NCBI RefSeq assembly: GCF_002843175.1
Contig: NZ_PJEO01000051.1
Coordinates: 140,025 to 204,024 of the forward strand
From: Confluentibacter flavum
GTDB lineage: Bacteria > Bacteroidota > Bacteroidia > Flavobacteriales > Flavobacteriaceae
Length of the DNA stretch: 64,000 nucleotides
Reading direction: 5' to 3'
Part shown: piece by piece, positions 43,977-52,927 of the stretch
Numbering within the stretch: the first letter of the stretch is position 1
Layout of the letters: each line of letters opens with the position of its first letter
Translations under genes and position numbers: made by a program
Notes under the pieces: model-generated
Databases searched by the model: none
What the model was told of the DNA's origin: nothing
What the model saw: only the letters and a program-made list of their open reading frames with translations

Positions 43977-46196
43977 TTACACTCTATATACCTTATCGAT
44001 GCCATTAATTTTTTTAAGCATTTCTACAACCTTTTTCAGAATAGTATTGTTATTTACAATAAGGTTTATTTTTCCAGAGAACAGGCCATCGTTTGTTTCA
44101 AAGCTAAGACTTTTCATGTTTACATGCATATTCTCTGAAATGATTTTGGTTACTTCATTTACTAATCCCATATGGTCTATTCCAGAAATCATGATATACG
44201 CTGAAAATTCTTGACGGGTAGAGTCAACCCATTTGGCGGGCATGATCCTGTAGGCATAGTTTGATTGTAAACTTAAAGCATTAGGACAATTTTTTTTATG
44301 CACTTTAATACCTTCACTGACCGTTACAAAACCAAAAACCTCATCACCGGGAATGGGATTGCAACAAGTAGATAATTTATAGTCAAGTTTTTCCTCTTCT
44401 TTACCAAAAACCAACGAGTCATAATTGGCAGTGACTTCTTCTTTATCTAATTCTTCCTTAGGGATGTTTGTTTTTCGTGTAATTTTATTTTTTAAGAAGC
44501 TCATTAAAGCATTGCTCCTAGATGAAGCAAAATCTTTAAGCATCACATTATCTATGGATCCAATACCAACACGATAAAAAAGATCTAAACTTGTTTTAAG
44601 TTTAAAGTATCGAACCATTTCGTTGACACTATTTTCATTTAATGTTATTTTAAGCTGTCGCAGTTTTCTTCTTAAAATCTCTTTTCCTTCTTCACCAATG
44701 ATTTTCCTGTCTTCTTTTAAAGCTGATTTTATTTTGGCTCTTGCCTTGGCTGTAGTGGCATAATCTAACCAATTGGCATTTGGTTTGGCATTGTCTGAAG
44801 TTAATATATCCACTTGATCGCCACTTGCTAATTCGTGGCTAAGCGGGACTAATTTTCCATTCACTTTGGCACCGCGGGTTTTCATACCGACTTCCGTATG
44901 AATATTGAATGCAAAATCCAACGGAGTGGCTCCTTTAGGCAACGATTTTAATTCACCTTTTGGTGTGAAAACAAATATTTCTTTAGAATATAAATTGAGT
45001 TTAAATTGTTCAACAAAGTCGACCGCATTAATATCTGGATTTTCCAGAGCTTCTTGAAGTTTGTTAATCCAATTTTCAAGATTGTCTTCTTTTTCAGTGT
45101 CTTGTTTGTACTTATAATGAGCTGCATAGCCTTTTTCAGCAATTTCATTCATACGTTCGCTACGTATCTGTACTTCAACCCATCTTCCTTTAGGCCCCAT
45201 AACCGTGATGTGTAAGGCTTCATAGCCCGTTGATTTTGGTGAAGAAATCCAATCGCGAAGGCGCACGGGGTTTGGTCTAAAGTGGTCGGTTACTATAGAA
45301 TATATTTTCCATGCAAAGAATTTCTCTGTACTTTCATCGCTTTTGTAAATAATTCTAATAGCAAACTTGTCATACACTTCATCAAAAGGGACTCCTTGCT
45401 TAATCATTTTTCTTCTTATGGAAAAAATAGATTTCGGACGTCCTTTTATGGTGTATTCTAAACTCTCTTTATCTAACGATTTTTTTATAACATCACTAAA
45501 CTCCTTTATATATAAGTCTTGTTCTTCTTTACTCTCTTTTGTTTTGAAAAGAATGTCGTTGTAAGTATCTGGTTCTAAATATTTTAATCCTAAATCCTCG
45601 AGTTCGTTTTTTATGTTGTAAAGCCCTATTCTATGCGCCAATGGGGCATATATATACATGGTTTCAGATGCAATTTTAATTTGTTTGTCCTCTCGCATCG
45701 AGTCCATGGTTTGCATATTGTGGAGTCTGTCGGCAATTTTAATAATGATTACCCGTACATCATCATTCATGGTGAGGAGCATTTTACGGAAGTTTTCTGC
45801 TTGCAGTGATACATCCATACCTTGCTCTTTACTTAATGATGAAATTTTGGTAAGTCCACTAACAATCTTCGCAACGGTTTCTCCAAAAAGCTCTTCAATA
45901 TCTTCAATAGCATAATCTGCGCTATCTTCTACGACATCGTGAAGTAGGGCCGCAGCAATAGACGTCGCATCCAATCCAATTTCTTGGGCAACAATTTTAG
46001 CAACGGCAATAGGATGAAATATATAAGCTTCACCAGATTTTCTACGTTGATTTTTATGTCCGTCAACAGCAATCTCAAAAGCCTTTCGTATAAATTTTTT
46101 ATCATCGTCCGTTAGTGTTGTATAACTAACGCGTAATAACTCTTTGTAGGCTTTGGTAATGGCTGCATTTTCTTTTTCTATGTCTTCCTCTGTCAT
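43977..46196 (-). CDS. rsh: Bifunctional (p)ppGpp synthetase/hydrolase (RSH)
   Basis: Long RelA/SpoT homologue of 739 residues controlling the stringent response. In order it has the HD hydrolase domain (PIAVAKIVAQ and LLHDVVEDSADYAIE, intact), the RelA/SpoT synthetase domain (SPKSTGYEALHITV), a TGS domain (FVFTPKGELKSLPKGATPLDFA), a helical and zinc-finger-like region with CCNPIPGDEVFGF, and a C-terminal ACT domain. The HD motif HDxxED is complete, so hydrolase activity is expected as well as synthesis. It is followed by the Fur-family gene and purA on the same strand; Ppx/GppA at 638-2215 belongs to the same nucleotide pathway. Confidence 0.96.
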   Translation of the reverse strand: MTEEDIEKENAAITKAYKELLRVSYTTLTDDDKKFIRKAFEIAVDGHKNQRRKSGEAYIFHPIAVAKIVAQEIGLDATSIAAALLHDVVEDSADYAIEDIEELFGETVAKIVSGLTKISSLSKEQGMDVSLQAENFRKMLLTMNDDVRVIIIKIADRLHNMQTMDSMREDKQIKIASETMYIYAPLAHRIGLYNIKNELEDLGLKYLEPDTYNDILFKTKESKEEQDLYIKEFSDVIKKSLDKESLEYTIKGRPKSIFSIRRKMIKQGVPFDEVYDKFAIRIIYKSDESTEKFFAWKIYSIVTDHFRPNPVRLRDWISSPKSTGYEALHITVMGPKGRWVEVQIRSERMNEIAEKGYAAHYKYKQDTEKEDNLENWINKLQEALENPDINAVDFVEQFKLNLYSKEIFVFTPKGELKSLPKGATPLDFAFNIHTEVGMKTRGAKVNGKLVPLSHELASGDQVDILTSDNAKPNANWLDYATTAKARAKIKSALKEDRKIIGEEGKEILRRKLRQLKITLNENSVNEMVRYFKLKTSLDLFYRVGIGSIDNVMLKDFASSRSNALMSFLKNKITRKTNIPKEELDKEEVTANYDSLVFGKEEEKLDYKLSTCCNPIPGDEVFGFVTVSEGIKVHKKNCPNALSLQSNYAYRIMPAKWVDSTRQEFSAYIMISGIDHMGLVNEVTKIISENMHVNMKSLSFETNDGLFSGKINLIVNNNTILKKVVEMLKKINGIDKVYRV

Positions 46197-46267
46197 ATAC
46201 TAAATGTAGTGTAAAGAATATTAACTGCCAACTAGCTTTTTTGTTTTTTATAATTTAATTATAAGTT

Positions 46268-46840
46268 CTAAGAATTTAAAAAAGAGACTAATTGAGATAT
46301 GGCTTTTCCACGGTGACTAATAGTGTTTTTAAGTTTTAGATCCATCTCGGCGAATGTTTTTTGGTGTCCATTGGGTCTGAAAATAGGGTCGTAACCAAAA
46401 CCCTTTTCACCATGTTTGGTAATGGTTATTTCACCTTTGCAAATACCTGTAAATGTATGTTGTTGGTTGTTAATGTGTAATGCAATTACGGTTTTAAAAT
46501 GGGCGCTTCTATTTGGACTGTCTTTTAAAGCATTTAATAAAGTATTCATATTATCTTCTGCATTTCGTTGTTCGCCTGCATAACGCGCAGAGTAAACGCC
46601 GGGTTCGCCATTTAAAGCATCAACCTCCAATCCTGTATCGTCTGCAAAACAATCATAGCCATAGTTGTTTTTTATAAATTCTGCTTTTTGTATGGCATTG
46701 CCTTTTATAGAGTTTTGGGTTTCGGGAATGTCTTCAAAGCAACCAATATCTTCTAAACTAAATAATGTAATATGCTGGGGCATTAACGCTTGGACTTCTT
46801 TTATCTTGTTAAGATTATTTGTGGCAAAAACGAGTTGCAT
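46268..46840 (-). CDS. rdgB: Non-canonical purine NTP pyrophosphatase (RdgB/HAM1)
   Basis: Hydrolyses ITP, dITP and XTP to monophosphates and so keeps deaminated purines out of nucleic acids. The 190-residue protein has the N-terminal FATNNLNKIKEVQALM, the FADDTGLEVDALNGEPGVYSARYAG core, the catalytic GEKGFGYDPIFRP loop, and the C-terminal SHRGKAISQLVSFL. The ATG at 46840 gives full family length. It stands upstream of rsh on the minus strand with a 71-base gap. Confidence 0.96.
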   Translation of the reverse strand: MQLVFATNNLNKIKEVQALMPQHITLFSLEDIGCFEDIPETQNSIKGNAIQKAEFIKNNYGYDCFADDTGLEVDALNGEPGVYSARYAGEQRNAEDNMNTLLNALKDSPNRSAHFKTVIALHINNQQHTFTGICKGEITITKHGEKGFGYDPIFRPNGHQKTFAEMDLKLKNTISHRGKAISQLVSFLNS

Positions 46841-46916
46841 AAATTTTTTTTTTCAAAATTAAGACAATCAAAAAAATAGACTAATTTAGTTTTCATTTTT
46901 TTTAATATTAAATTGT

Positions 46917-47285
46917 ATGAAAGGACTTTTAACTATTGTGCTTTTGGTGCTAAGCAATACGTTTATGGTCATTGCTTGGTACGGACATTTAAAATTTGCC
47001 GAGTGGAAGTGGTTCAATAAATTAGGGTTAATAGCCATCGTATTAATAAGTTGGTTTATTGCTTTATTTGAATATGCTTTTCAGGTGCCTGCTAATAAAA
47101 TAGGATTTAAAGGAAACGGTGGCCCTTTTTCACTTATTCAATTAAAACTGTTGCAAGAGGTTATAACGTTAGTTGTTTTTGCGATTTTCACCCTCATTTT
47201 TTTTAAAACAGAAACGTTTAGAACCAATCATATTATTGCCTTTGTGTTCTTGGTCTTAGCGGTTTATTTTATGTTTAAAAAATAA
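46917..47285 (+). CDS. DMT family protein (DUF486)
   Basis: A 122-residue integral membrane protein of the DUF486 family, related to small drug/metabolite transporters. Four hydrophobic helices are seen (KGLLTIVLLVLSNTFMVIAW, LGLIAIVLISWFIALFEYAF, LQEVITLVVFAIFTLIFF and HIIAFVFLVLAVYFMF), with the conserved FEYAFQVPANKIG motif between helices 2 and 3. Function is unknown; single-copy families of this kind are thought to form dimers. The gene is divergent from rdgB and has no operon partner. Confidence 0.9.
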   Translation: MKGLLTIVLLVLSNTFMVIAWYGHLKFAEWKWFNKLGLIAIVLISWFIALFEYAFQVPANKIGFKGNGGPFSLIQLKLLQEVITLVVFAIFTLIFFKTETFRTNHIIAFVFLVLAVYFMFKK

Positions 47286-47389
47286 TGCTTACATAAATAT
47301 TTATGTTTTTTTTATGATGGATGTTAGTTTAAAATGATTGTAAAAAATGTAACTTCCCTTTATAAACAAATTAAATAAAACATTAAGTT

Positions 47390-47689
47390 ATGATTATAAA
47401 TTATGAATATGTAGGTGTTGATGTAAGTGAAACGTTATCAGCATTCACTGAAGAAAAATTGAGGAAATTATTTGATAGATATGAGTTTTTAATAAGTGCA
47501 ACCGTGTATTTTAAACAAGACGAAAATCAACACGAAACCAGTAAAATATGTAATATCGAACTAAGTTTGCCAGGGCCAAGAATTTTTGCTTCATCTAATG
47601 AACAAAATTTTGAAGTATCTGTAAAAGAAACTATTGGTGACTTAGAGCGTCAATTAAAAAAGAGAAAAGAAGTTTATAAAACATATTAA
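47390..47689 (+). CDS. hpf: Ribosome hibernation-promoting factor / RaiA family protein
   Basis: A 99-residue short HPF/YfiA family protein. It keeps the beta-alpha-beta-beta-beta-alpha fold: INYEYVGVDVSETLSAFTEEKL, then FLISATVYFKQDEN, IELSLPGPRIFASS and NFEVSVKETIGDLERQLKKRKE. It binds the 30S decoding region in stationary phase and blocks translation or promotes 100S dimers. The short length (no long C-terminal dimerisation domain) suggests the RaiA/short HPF class. It may be controlled by the (p)ppGpp made by RSH, but no element shows this here. Confidence 0.9.
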   Translation: MIINYEYVGVDVSETLSAFTEEKLRKLFDRYEFLISATVYFKQDENQHETSKICNIELSLPGPRIFASSNEQNFEVSVKETIGDLERQLKKRKEVYKTY

Positions 47690-47699
47690 ATCAATTAAC

Positions 47700-47773
47700 A
47701 ATTAATAATGAAGAATTAATAATTAACGATGAAGGATTTATAATTTTTCACTTTACATTTTTCATTATTAATT
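47700..47773. repeat. Inverted repeat between convergent hpf and rlmH
   Basis: AATTAATAATGAA (47700-47712) and its exact complement (47761-47773) enclose 48 bases that include further ATTAATAATTAACGATGAA copies. It could form a weak AT-rich terminator for both genes; the T-rich loop makes this uncertain. Confidence 0.4.
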
Positions 47774-47776
47774 ATT

Positions 47777-48250
47777 TTACCTGTGGTGATAGGGTTCATT
47801 CTTTAAAATGGTGAATCCTCGGTACAATTGTTCGGTAAAAAATAAGCGAATCATTTGATGGGAAAATGTCATTTTAGAGAGTGACAGTTTCCCATTTGCT
47901 TTGTTATAAACCTCCTCAGAAAATCCGTAAGGGCCCCCAATAACAAATACCACTTGTTTTATGCCAGAATTCATGTGTTTCTGTAAATATTCAGAAAACG
48001 CTACAGAATCATATTGTTTACCGTTTTCATCCAAAAGAATCAACACATCGGTATTATTTATTTTTTCCAATATGAGTTCACCCTCTTTTTGTTTTTGCTG
48101 ACTTTCGCTTAAATTCTTGGCATTTTTTATATCAGGAATAATATCCAACTGAAAATTAATATAAAAAGATAACCGTTTTGCATAACCCTCTATTAAAGCT
48201 TTCAATTCGTTATCATCAGTTTTCCCTATGGCAAGTAGTTTAATAGTCAT
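47777..48250 (-). CDS. rlmH: 23S rRNA (pseudouridine1915-N3)-methyltransferase
   Basis: SPOUT-fold methyltransferase of 157 residues that methylates pseudouridine 1915 in helix 69 of the 70S ribosome. The N-terminal MTIKLLAIGKTDDNELKALI, the cofactor knot VVFVIGGPYGFSEEVYNKA, and the C-terminal SKMTFSHQMIRLFFTEQLYR and LKNEPYHHR are all present, matching the family's full length. It is convergent with hpf; both products act on the ribosome, but no co-regulation is visible. Confidence 0.97.
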   Translation of the reverse strand: MTIKLLAIGKTDDNELKALIEGYAKRLSFYINFQLDIIPDIKNAKNLSESQQKQKEGELILEKINNTDVLILLDENGKQYDSVAFSEYLQKHMNSGIKQVVFVIGGPYGFSEEVYNKANGKLSLSKMTFSHQMIRLFFTEQLYRGFTILKNEPYHHR

Positions 48251-48374
48251 ATGGCAAAATTAGCATTTACTAATTATGAATAATGGATTTAAATTAAAAA
48301 AAAATACAAAATTCGTAATTCCAAAATTTCAATTAGCCAATCAATTTCTTATTTTAGCGCAAACTTTCTAAAAA

Positions 48375-49235
48375 ATGATAACCAAAGAACAATTTGAATA
48401 CGAAATAGGATTAATAATTTCTAATGCTATACGAGAAGATGTAGGTGACGGAGATCATAGCTCTTTGGCCTGTATTCCTGAAAATGCCAGAGGAAAGGCA
48501 AAACTTTTAGTTAAAGATAAAGGGATTATAGCGGGTGTTAACTACGCCAAGCGCGTTTTTGCCTATGTCGATAAAACGCTGAAAGTGGATATTCTTATAG
48601 AAGATGGCTCCGAAGTTACTTATGGAGATGTGGTTTTGTATGTTGAGGGCTCACCACAATCCATATTAAAATGCGAACGTACCGTTTTAAATGGCATGCA
48701 ACGTATGAGTGCCATCGCTACCAAGACCAAAGGGTTTGTTGATTTGTTAAAAGGCACAAAAACCAGCGTTTTAGACACCAGAAAAACAACACCAGGTATC
48801 AGAATGCTTGAAAAATGGGCCGTGAAAATTGGTGGTGGCGAAAACCATAGGTTTGGCTTGTTTGATATGATTATGCTAAAAGATAACCATATAGATTTTG
48901 CTGGAGGCATTACAAGGGCCATTGAAATGACCAAAGAATATCTTAATGAAACAGGGAAAGATTTAAAAATTATGGTGGAAGCCAGGGATTTAACAGAGGT
49001 TAAGGAGATATTACAAAACGATGGTATTTATAGGATTTTGATTGATAATTTTGATTACGAAGACACTAAAAAAGCCGTAAAACTGATTGGAGATAGATGT
49101 TTAACGGAATCTTCTGGAAATATTAACGAAGATACGATTAGGCATTATGCAGAGTGTGGTGTAAACTATATCTCATGCGGTGCCTTAACACATTCAGTCC
49201 ATAATATGGATTTAAGCTTAAAAGCTATAAAATAA
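48375..49235 (+). CDS. nadC: Nicotinate-nucleotide pyrophosphorylase (carboxylating)
   Basis: Converts quinolinate and PRPP to nicotinate mononucleotide, CO2 and pyrophosphate in de novo NAD synthesis. The 286-residue type II phosphoribosyltransferase shows EDVGDGDHSSLACIP, the RTVLNGMQRMSAIAT segment, VLDTRKTTPGIRMLEKWAVK and GGGENHRFGLFDMIMLKDNH (quinolinate and PRPP residues), and NIRHYAECGVNYISCGALTH-like motifs near the end. No other nad genes are adjacent. The downstream YihY gene begins 91 bases later. Confidence 0.97.
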   Translation: MITKEQFEYEIGLIISNAIREDVGDGDHSSLACIPENARGKAKLLVKDKGIIAGVNYAKRVFAYVDKTLKVDILIEDGSEVTYGDVVLYVEGSPQSILKCERTVLNGMQRMSAIATKTKGFVDLLKGTKTSVLDTRKTTPGIRMLEKWAVKIGGGENHRFGLFDMIMLKDNHIDFAGGITRAIEMTKEYLNETGKDLKIMVEARDLTEVKEILQNDGIYRILIDNFDYEDTKKAVKLIGDRCLTESSGNINEDTIRHYAECGVNYISCGALTHSVHNMDLSLKAIK

Positions 49236-49326
49236 CATTTTAAAAACCCAATAGTTTAATTAGTTATAAGGGTTATAGAACTCTTTATTTTAATAACTTT
49301 GCTTGAAACCATTATGCAATTTATTA

Positions 49327-50265
49327 ATGACCAAGCCACTTGAAGACACACTAGCTAAAATTCCTGTTTTAAATGTATTGGTTCGTTTTTTTAAACGATT
49401 TAAATTACCAGGTCTTGAGGGTTTGTCTTTTTATGATTTATTGGAATTATATATAACTGGCATTGTAAAAGGTGCTTTGACAACTCGGGCAAGTGCTATT
49501 GCTTTTAGCTTTTTTATGGCATTGTTTCCCTTCTTGTTATTTGTTCTAATAATTATACCCTATGTGCCCATCGATGATTTTAAAATCGATTTTTTAAAGT
49601 TTTTGGAATCTTATTTACCACCAAGTACTTCTGATTTTTTCTTTGAAAATATTTTTGAAAATATAGACCAACCGCAAAGAGGAGGATTGCTGTCTTCTGT
49701 TTTTATTTTATCCATTGTTTTAATGGCAAACGGCGTCAATGCATTGTTTTCTGGTTTTGAAAATTCCTATCACATTCATTTATCAAGAAATATATTCCGT
49801 CAATATTTATTTGCTTTAAGCATTGCTTTGATATTGACTTTTTTACTTATTATTATGATTGTGTTTTTGGGTTATTTTCAAATTTATGTTGTAGAAAAAT
49901 TGCTATTATCAATTAATGATGGCACAGAAAATAAATTACAAATGATTTTTTGGTTTAATACGGTTAAATATATGTTTTCCGTCATTATGGTATATTTTGC
50001 CACGGCTGTTTTGTATTATTTTGGGACAAAGGAAGGTAAGGATTCTAGATTCTTTTCCGTAGGCGCACTATTTACTACATTGCTGATTGCTCTATTATCA
50101 TTCTTATTTGGTATTTACATTGAAAACTTTAGCAATTATAATAAGCTATATGGTTCTATTGGCGCACTTTTAATATTACTGTTTTATCTATGGCTCAATG
50201 CGAATGTTCTGCTTTTGGGCTACGAGTTAAATGTGTCTTTAAACAGGCTTAAAAAAAGGAAATAA
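49327..50265 (+). CDS. YihY/UPF0761 (BrkB) family membrane protein
   Basis: A 312-residue protein from the ATG at 49327 (MTKPLEDTLAKIPVLNVL); an upstream TTG is less likely. The family motif ASAIAFSFFMALFPFLLFVLIII appears in parts: TTRASAIAFSFF, then ALFPFLLFVLII. About six transmembrane helices follow, with the conserved GxYxxNFSNYNKLYGSIGALLI and LLFYLWLNANVLLLGYELN near the end. Function is unproven; relatives have been called virulence or RNase BN-like, the latter wrongly. Only three bases separate the stop from the priA ATG, so they are co-transcribed. Confidence 0.9.
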   Translation: MTKPLEDTLAKIPVLNVLVRFFKRFKLPGLEGLSFYDLLELYITGIVKGALTTRASAIAFSFFMALFPFLLFVLIIIPYVPIDDFKIDFLKFLESYLPPSTSDFFFENIFENIDQPQRGGLLSSVFILSIVLMANGVNALFSGFENSYHIHLSRNIFRQYLFALSIALILTFLLIIMIVFLGYFQIYVVEKLLLSINDGTENKLQMIFWFNTVKYMFSVIMVYFATAVLYYFGTKEGKDSRFFSVGALFTTLLIALLSFLFGIYIENFSNYNKLYGSIGALLILLFYLWLNANVLLLGYELNVSLNRLKKRK

Positions 50266-50268
50266 TAT

Positions 50269-52722
50269 ATGCGGAATTTTGTTGATGTTATTATTCCTAT
50301 TCCACTTCAAAAGTTGTTTACTTACAGTATTACAAAGGCTGAAGCAGGCTTTTTGAATATAGGTATGCGCGTGTCGGTTCCCTTTGGGAAATCTAAAATT
50401 TACACAGGCATTGTTTATAACATTCATAACGAAGCACCCACGGTTTATGAGGCCAAGGAGATTCACCAAATTTTAGATGATTCGCCCATTGTAAACCAAA
50501 AGCAATTGCAATTATGGCATTGGATAGCCGATTATTATATGTGTACACTGGGCGATGTCATGCGAGCAGCTTTGCCCAGTGCATTTATTTTAGAGAGTGA
50601 AACCATCATCAGTAAGAATACTATTAAAGAGATTGATGAATCTAATTTAAAGGATGATGAATTTCTGGTTTATGAGGCATTGCAACACCAATCCTCATTA
50701 AAAATTCATGACATTGCTAATATTCTGGACAAAAAAAATGTACTTCCTGTTATTAATAGGTTATTAGAAAAAAATGCCATTCAATTAGATGAAGAAGTTT
50801 ATGAGAAGTATATACCTAAACTGGTGCGTTATGTTAAATTACACAACCATTTTTCTTCAGAAGCTACTCTTCATAAATTGTTAGATGATTTACATAGAGC
50901 ACCCAAACAACGGCAAGTGATCATGACGTTGTTTTCAATTTCAGCCAAAACAAAAAAGCCAGTAAAAGTATCGGATTTATCCAATGAAAGTGATGCATCG
51001 CCAGCAATTATAAAATCGTTGATAGATAAAGGTATTTTAGATGAATATCATATTCAAACGGATAGAGTTCAATATTCTGGTGATGCCAACGAAGATTCAA
51101 AAAACTTAAACGACTACCAGACTATTGCTTTAAAGGAAATTAAAGAATCTTTCATAAACCATAATATAACGTTGCTACATGGCGTCACTTCTTCTGGAAA
51201 AACCGAAGTTTATGTAAAGCTTATTGAAAACGCGTTACAAAAAGGCAAACAAGTATTGTATTTATTACCAGAAATCGCCTTAACAACCCAATTGATAACC
51301 CGTTTGCAAAATTATTTTGGCGAACAGGTTTCTGTTTTTCATTCCAGATATTCAACCCACGAGCGTGTCGAGGTTTGGAATAATGTTTTAAAAAATGCTG
51401 CGAAAGCGCAAATAGTTCTCGGAGCGAGATCTTCCATATTTTTGCCATTCAATGATTTAGGGCTCATCATTGTGGATGAAGAGCACGAACAATCATTCAA
51501 ACAATTTGATCCTGCGCCACGTTACCATGCGCGCGATACGGCTGTTGTTTTGGCCAATATCCACAAAGCAAAAACACTTTTAGGCTCTGCTACACCAAGT
51601 TTAGAAAGTTATCATAATGCGCAGCAAAATAAATATGGCCTGGTTGAAATCAGTCAGCGGTATAATAATGTGTTGATGCCAGATATTGAATTGGTAGATA
51701 TTAAGGATAAGCATAAACGGAAATTGATGAAGGGGCATTTTAGCGACCGGCTTATTGAAGAAATGACTGACGCTCTAAAGAATGGACAACAAGTTATATT
51801 GTTTCAAAATAGACGAGGCTTTTCGCCCATCGTAGAATGTAATACCTGTGGTCATGCGCCTCAATGTCCTAATTGTGATGTCAGTTTAACGTATCATCAG
51901 TATAGAGATCAGTTGCGTTGCCACTATTGTGGTTATGTAACGGCCATGCTGAAAAGCTGTATGGCTTGTGGAAGTTCTGAACTTGATAGTAAAGGTTTTG
52001 GAACCGAACAAATTGAAGAAGAAGTAAAAGCATTGTTTCCAGATTACAAAGTAGCCCGCATGGATTTGGATACCACACGTGGTAAATATGGCTATGAAAA
52101 AATAATTACGGCTTTTGAGCAGTTGGAAGTGGATATTCTAGTGGGTACACAAATGCTTACTAAGGGCTTGGATTTTAGGAATGTTAAGTTGGTAGCCGTT
52201 ATGAATGCCGATAATTTATTGAATTTCCCCGATTTTAGAGCACACGAACGTAGTTTTCAGTTAATGCTGCAAGTATCGGGTAGGGCAGGACGAACCGATG
52301 TTAGAGGAAAGGTGTTAATTCAAACCTATAATCCGTATCATGCTATTTTACAGCAAGTTTCCAATAATGATTATGTGGGTATGTTTAATGAGCAAATGAA
52401 TGATCGGTATAATTTTAAATATCCACCCGTATATAAGCAAATTAAAATCACGTTAAAACATAAAGATTATACAAAAGTAGATACTGCAGCCATATGGCTG
52501 GCAAAATCGTTAAGACAGGTTTTTGATGCGCATGTTCTTGGGCCAGAATCACCGCCAATATCCCGTATAAGAAATCAGTTTTATAAAAATATTTTGGTAA
52601 AAATCCCGAAAAAACAATCCTTATCAAAAACAAAAGAAGCTATTATTAAAATAAATAACAGCTTCTTGAGTATAAAAGATTTTCGGTCAGTTAAGTTGAT
52701 TTTAAATGTTGATAACTTTTAG
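50269..52722 (+). CDS. priA: Primosomal protein N' (replication restart helicase)
   Basis: A 3'-5' helicase of 817 residues that reloads the replisome at stalled forks. The N-terminal 3'-DNA-binding region (FVDVIIPIPLQKLFTYSI) is followed by Walker A (LLHGVTSSGKTEVYVKL), the DEEH box (IIVDEEHEQSFKQ), PRYHARDTA and TPSLESY. The zinc domains have four CxxC pairs (CNTCGH, CPNC, CHYCGY and CMACGS). Helicase motifs V and VI (GTQMLTKGLDFRN and QVSGRAGRTDVRG) and the C-terminal domain complete the protein. Full length, intact. The 3' end is directly followed by a tandem palindromic repeat. Confidence 0.97.
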   Translation: MRNFVDVIIPIPLQKLFTYSITKAEAGFLNIGMRVSVPFGKSKIYTGIVYNIHNEAPTVYEAKEIHQILDDSPIVNQKQLQLWHWIADYYMCTLGDVMRAALPSAFILESETIISKNTIKEIDESNLKDDEFLVYEALQHQSSLKIHDIANILDKKNVLPVINRLLEKNAIQLDEEVYEKYIPKLVRYVKLHNHFSSEATLHKLLDDLHRAPKQRQVIMTLFSISAKTKKPVKVSDLSNESDASPAIIKSLIDKGILDEYHIQTDRVQYSGDANEDSKNLNDYQTIALKEIKESFINHNITLLHGVTSSGKTEVYVKLIENALQKGKQVLYLLPEIALTTQLITRLQNYFGEQVSVFHSRYSTHERVEVWNNVLKNAAKAQIVLGARSSIFLPFNDLGLIIVDEEHEQSFKQFDPAPRYHARDTAVVLANIHKAKTLLGSATPSLESYHNAQQNKYGLVEISQRYNNVLMPDIELVDIKDKHKRKLMKGHFSDRLIEEMTDALKNGQQVILFQNRRGFSPIVECNTCGHAPQCPNCDVSLTYHQYRDQLRCHYCGYVTAMLKSCMACGSSELDSKGFGTEQIEEEVKALFPDYKVARMDLDTTRGKYGYEKIITAFEQLEVDILVGTQMLTKGLDFRNVKLVAVMNADNLLNFPDFRAHERSFQLMLQVSGRAGRTDVRGKVLIQTYNPYHAILQQVSNNDYVGMFNEQMNDRYNFKYPPVYKQIKITLKHKDYTKVDTAAIWLAKSLRQVFDAHVLGPESPPISRIRNQFYKNILVKIPKKQSLSKTKEAIIKINNSFLSIKDFRSVKLILNVDNF

Positions 52723-52850
52723 TGAAATAGAAATTTGTAAACAAATTTCGTCATTGAACTATCCTGACGTAGGTCAGGATCTTTGAAATAGAAATTTGTA
52801 AACAAATTTCGTCATTGAACTATCCTGACGTAGGTTAGGGGTTAGGATCT
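52723..52850. repeat. Tandem 61-bp palindromic repeat after priA
   Basis: Two near-identical copies (starting at 52723 and 52784) beginning right after the priA stop. Each contains the dyad GAAATTTGTAAACAAATTTC, then CGTCATTGAACTATCCTGACG, and a second dyad CCTGACGTAGGTCAGG (the second copy is degenerate, with GTTAGGGGTTAGG). These are typical flavobacterial intergenic palindromic elements and may form RNA hairpins. Confidence 0.8.
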
Positions 52851-52877
52851 CATCATCTTTTATCATAATATCATGAG

Positions 52878-52913
52878 AAACTGAAACAATCCCGATAGCT
52901 ATCGGGACAGTTT
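52878..52913. repeat. 18-bp perfect palindrome with extended dyad
   Basis: TCCCGATAGCTATCGGGA at 52890-52907, a perfect palindrome, with outer arms AAACTG (52878-52883) and CAGTTT (52908-52913). It lies between priA and the LytTR gene. Variants occur at 55630-55647 and 17307-17324. Confidence 0.75.
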
Positions 52914-52927
52914 GACAAAGCAAGTTT

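Noticed and set aside
52723..52927. tRNA or small RNA gene after priA
   Set aside because: The dyads are tandem copies of an intergenic repeat; no cloverleaf or acceptor end was found.
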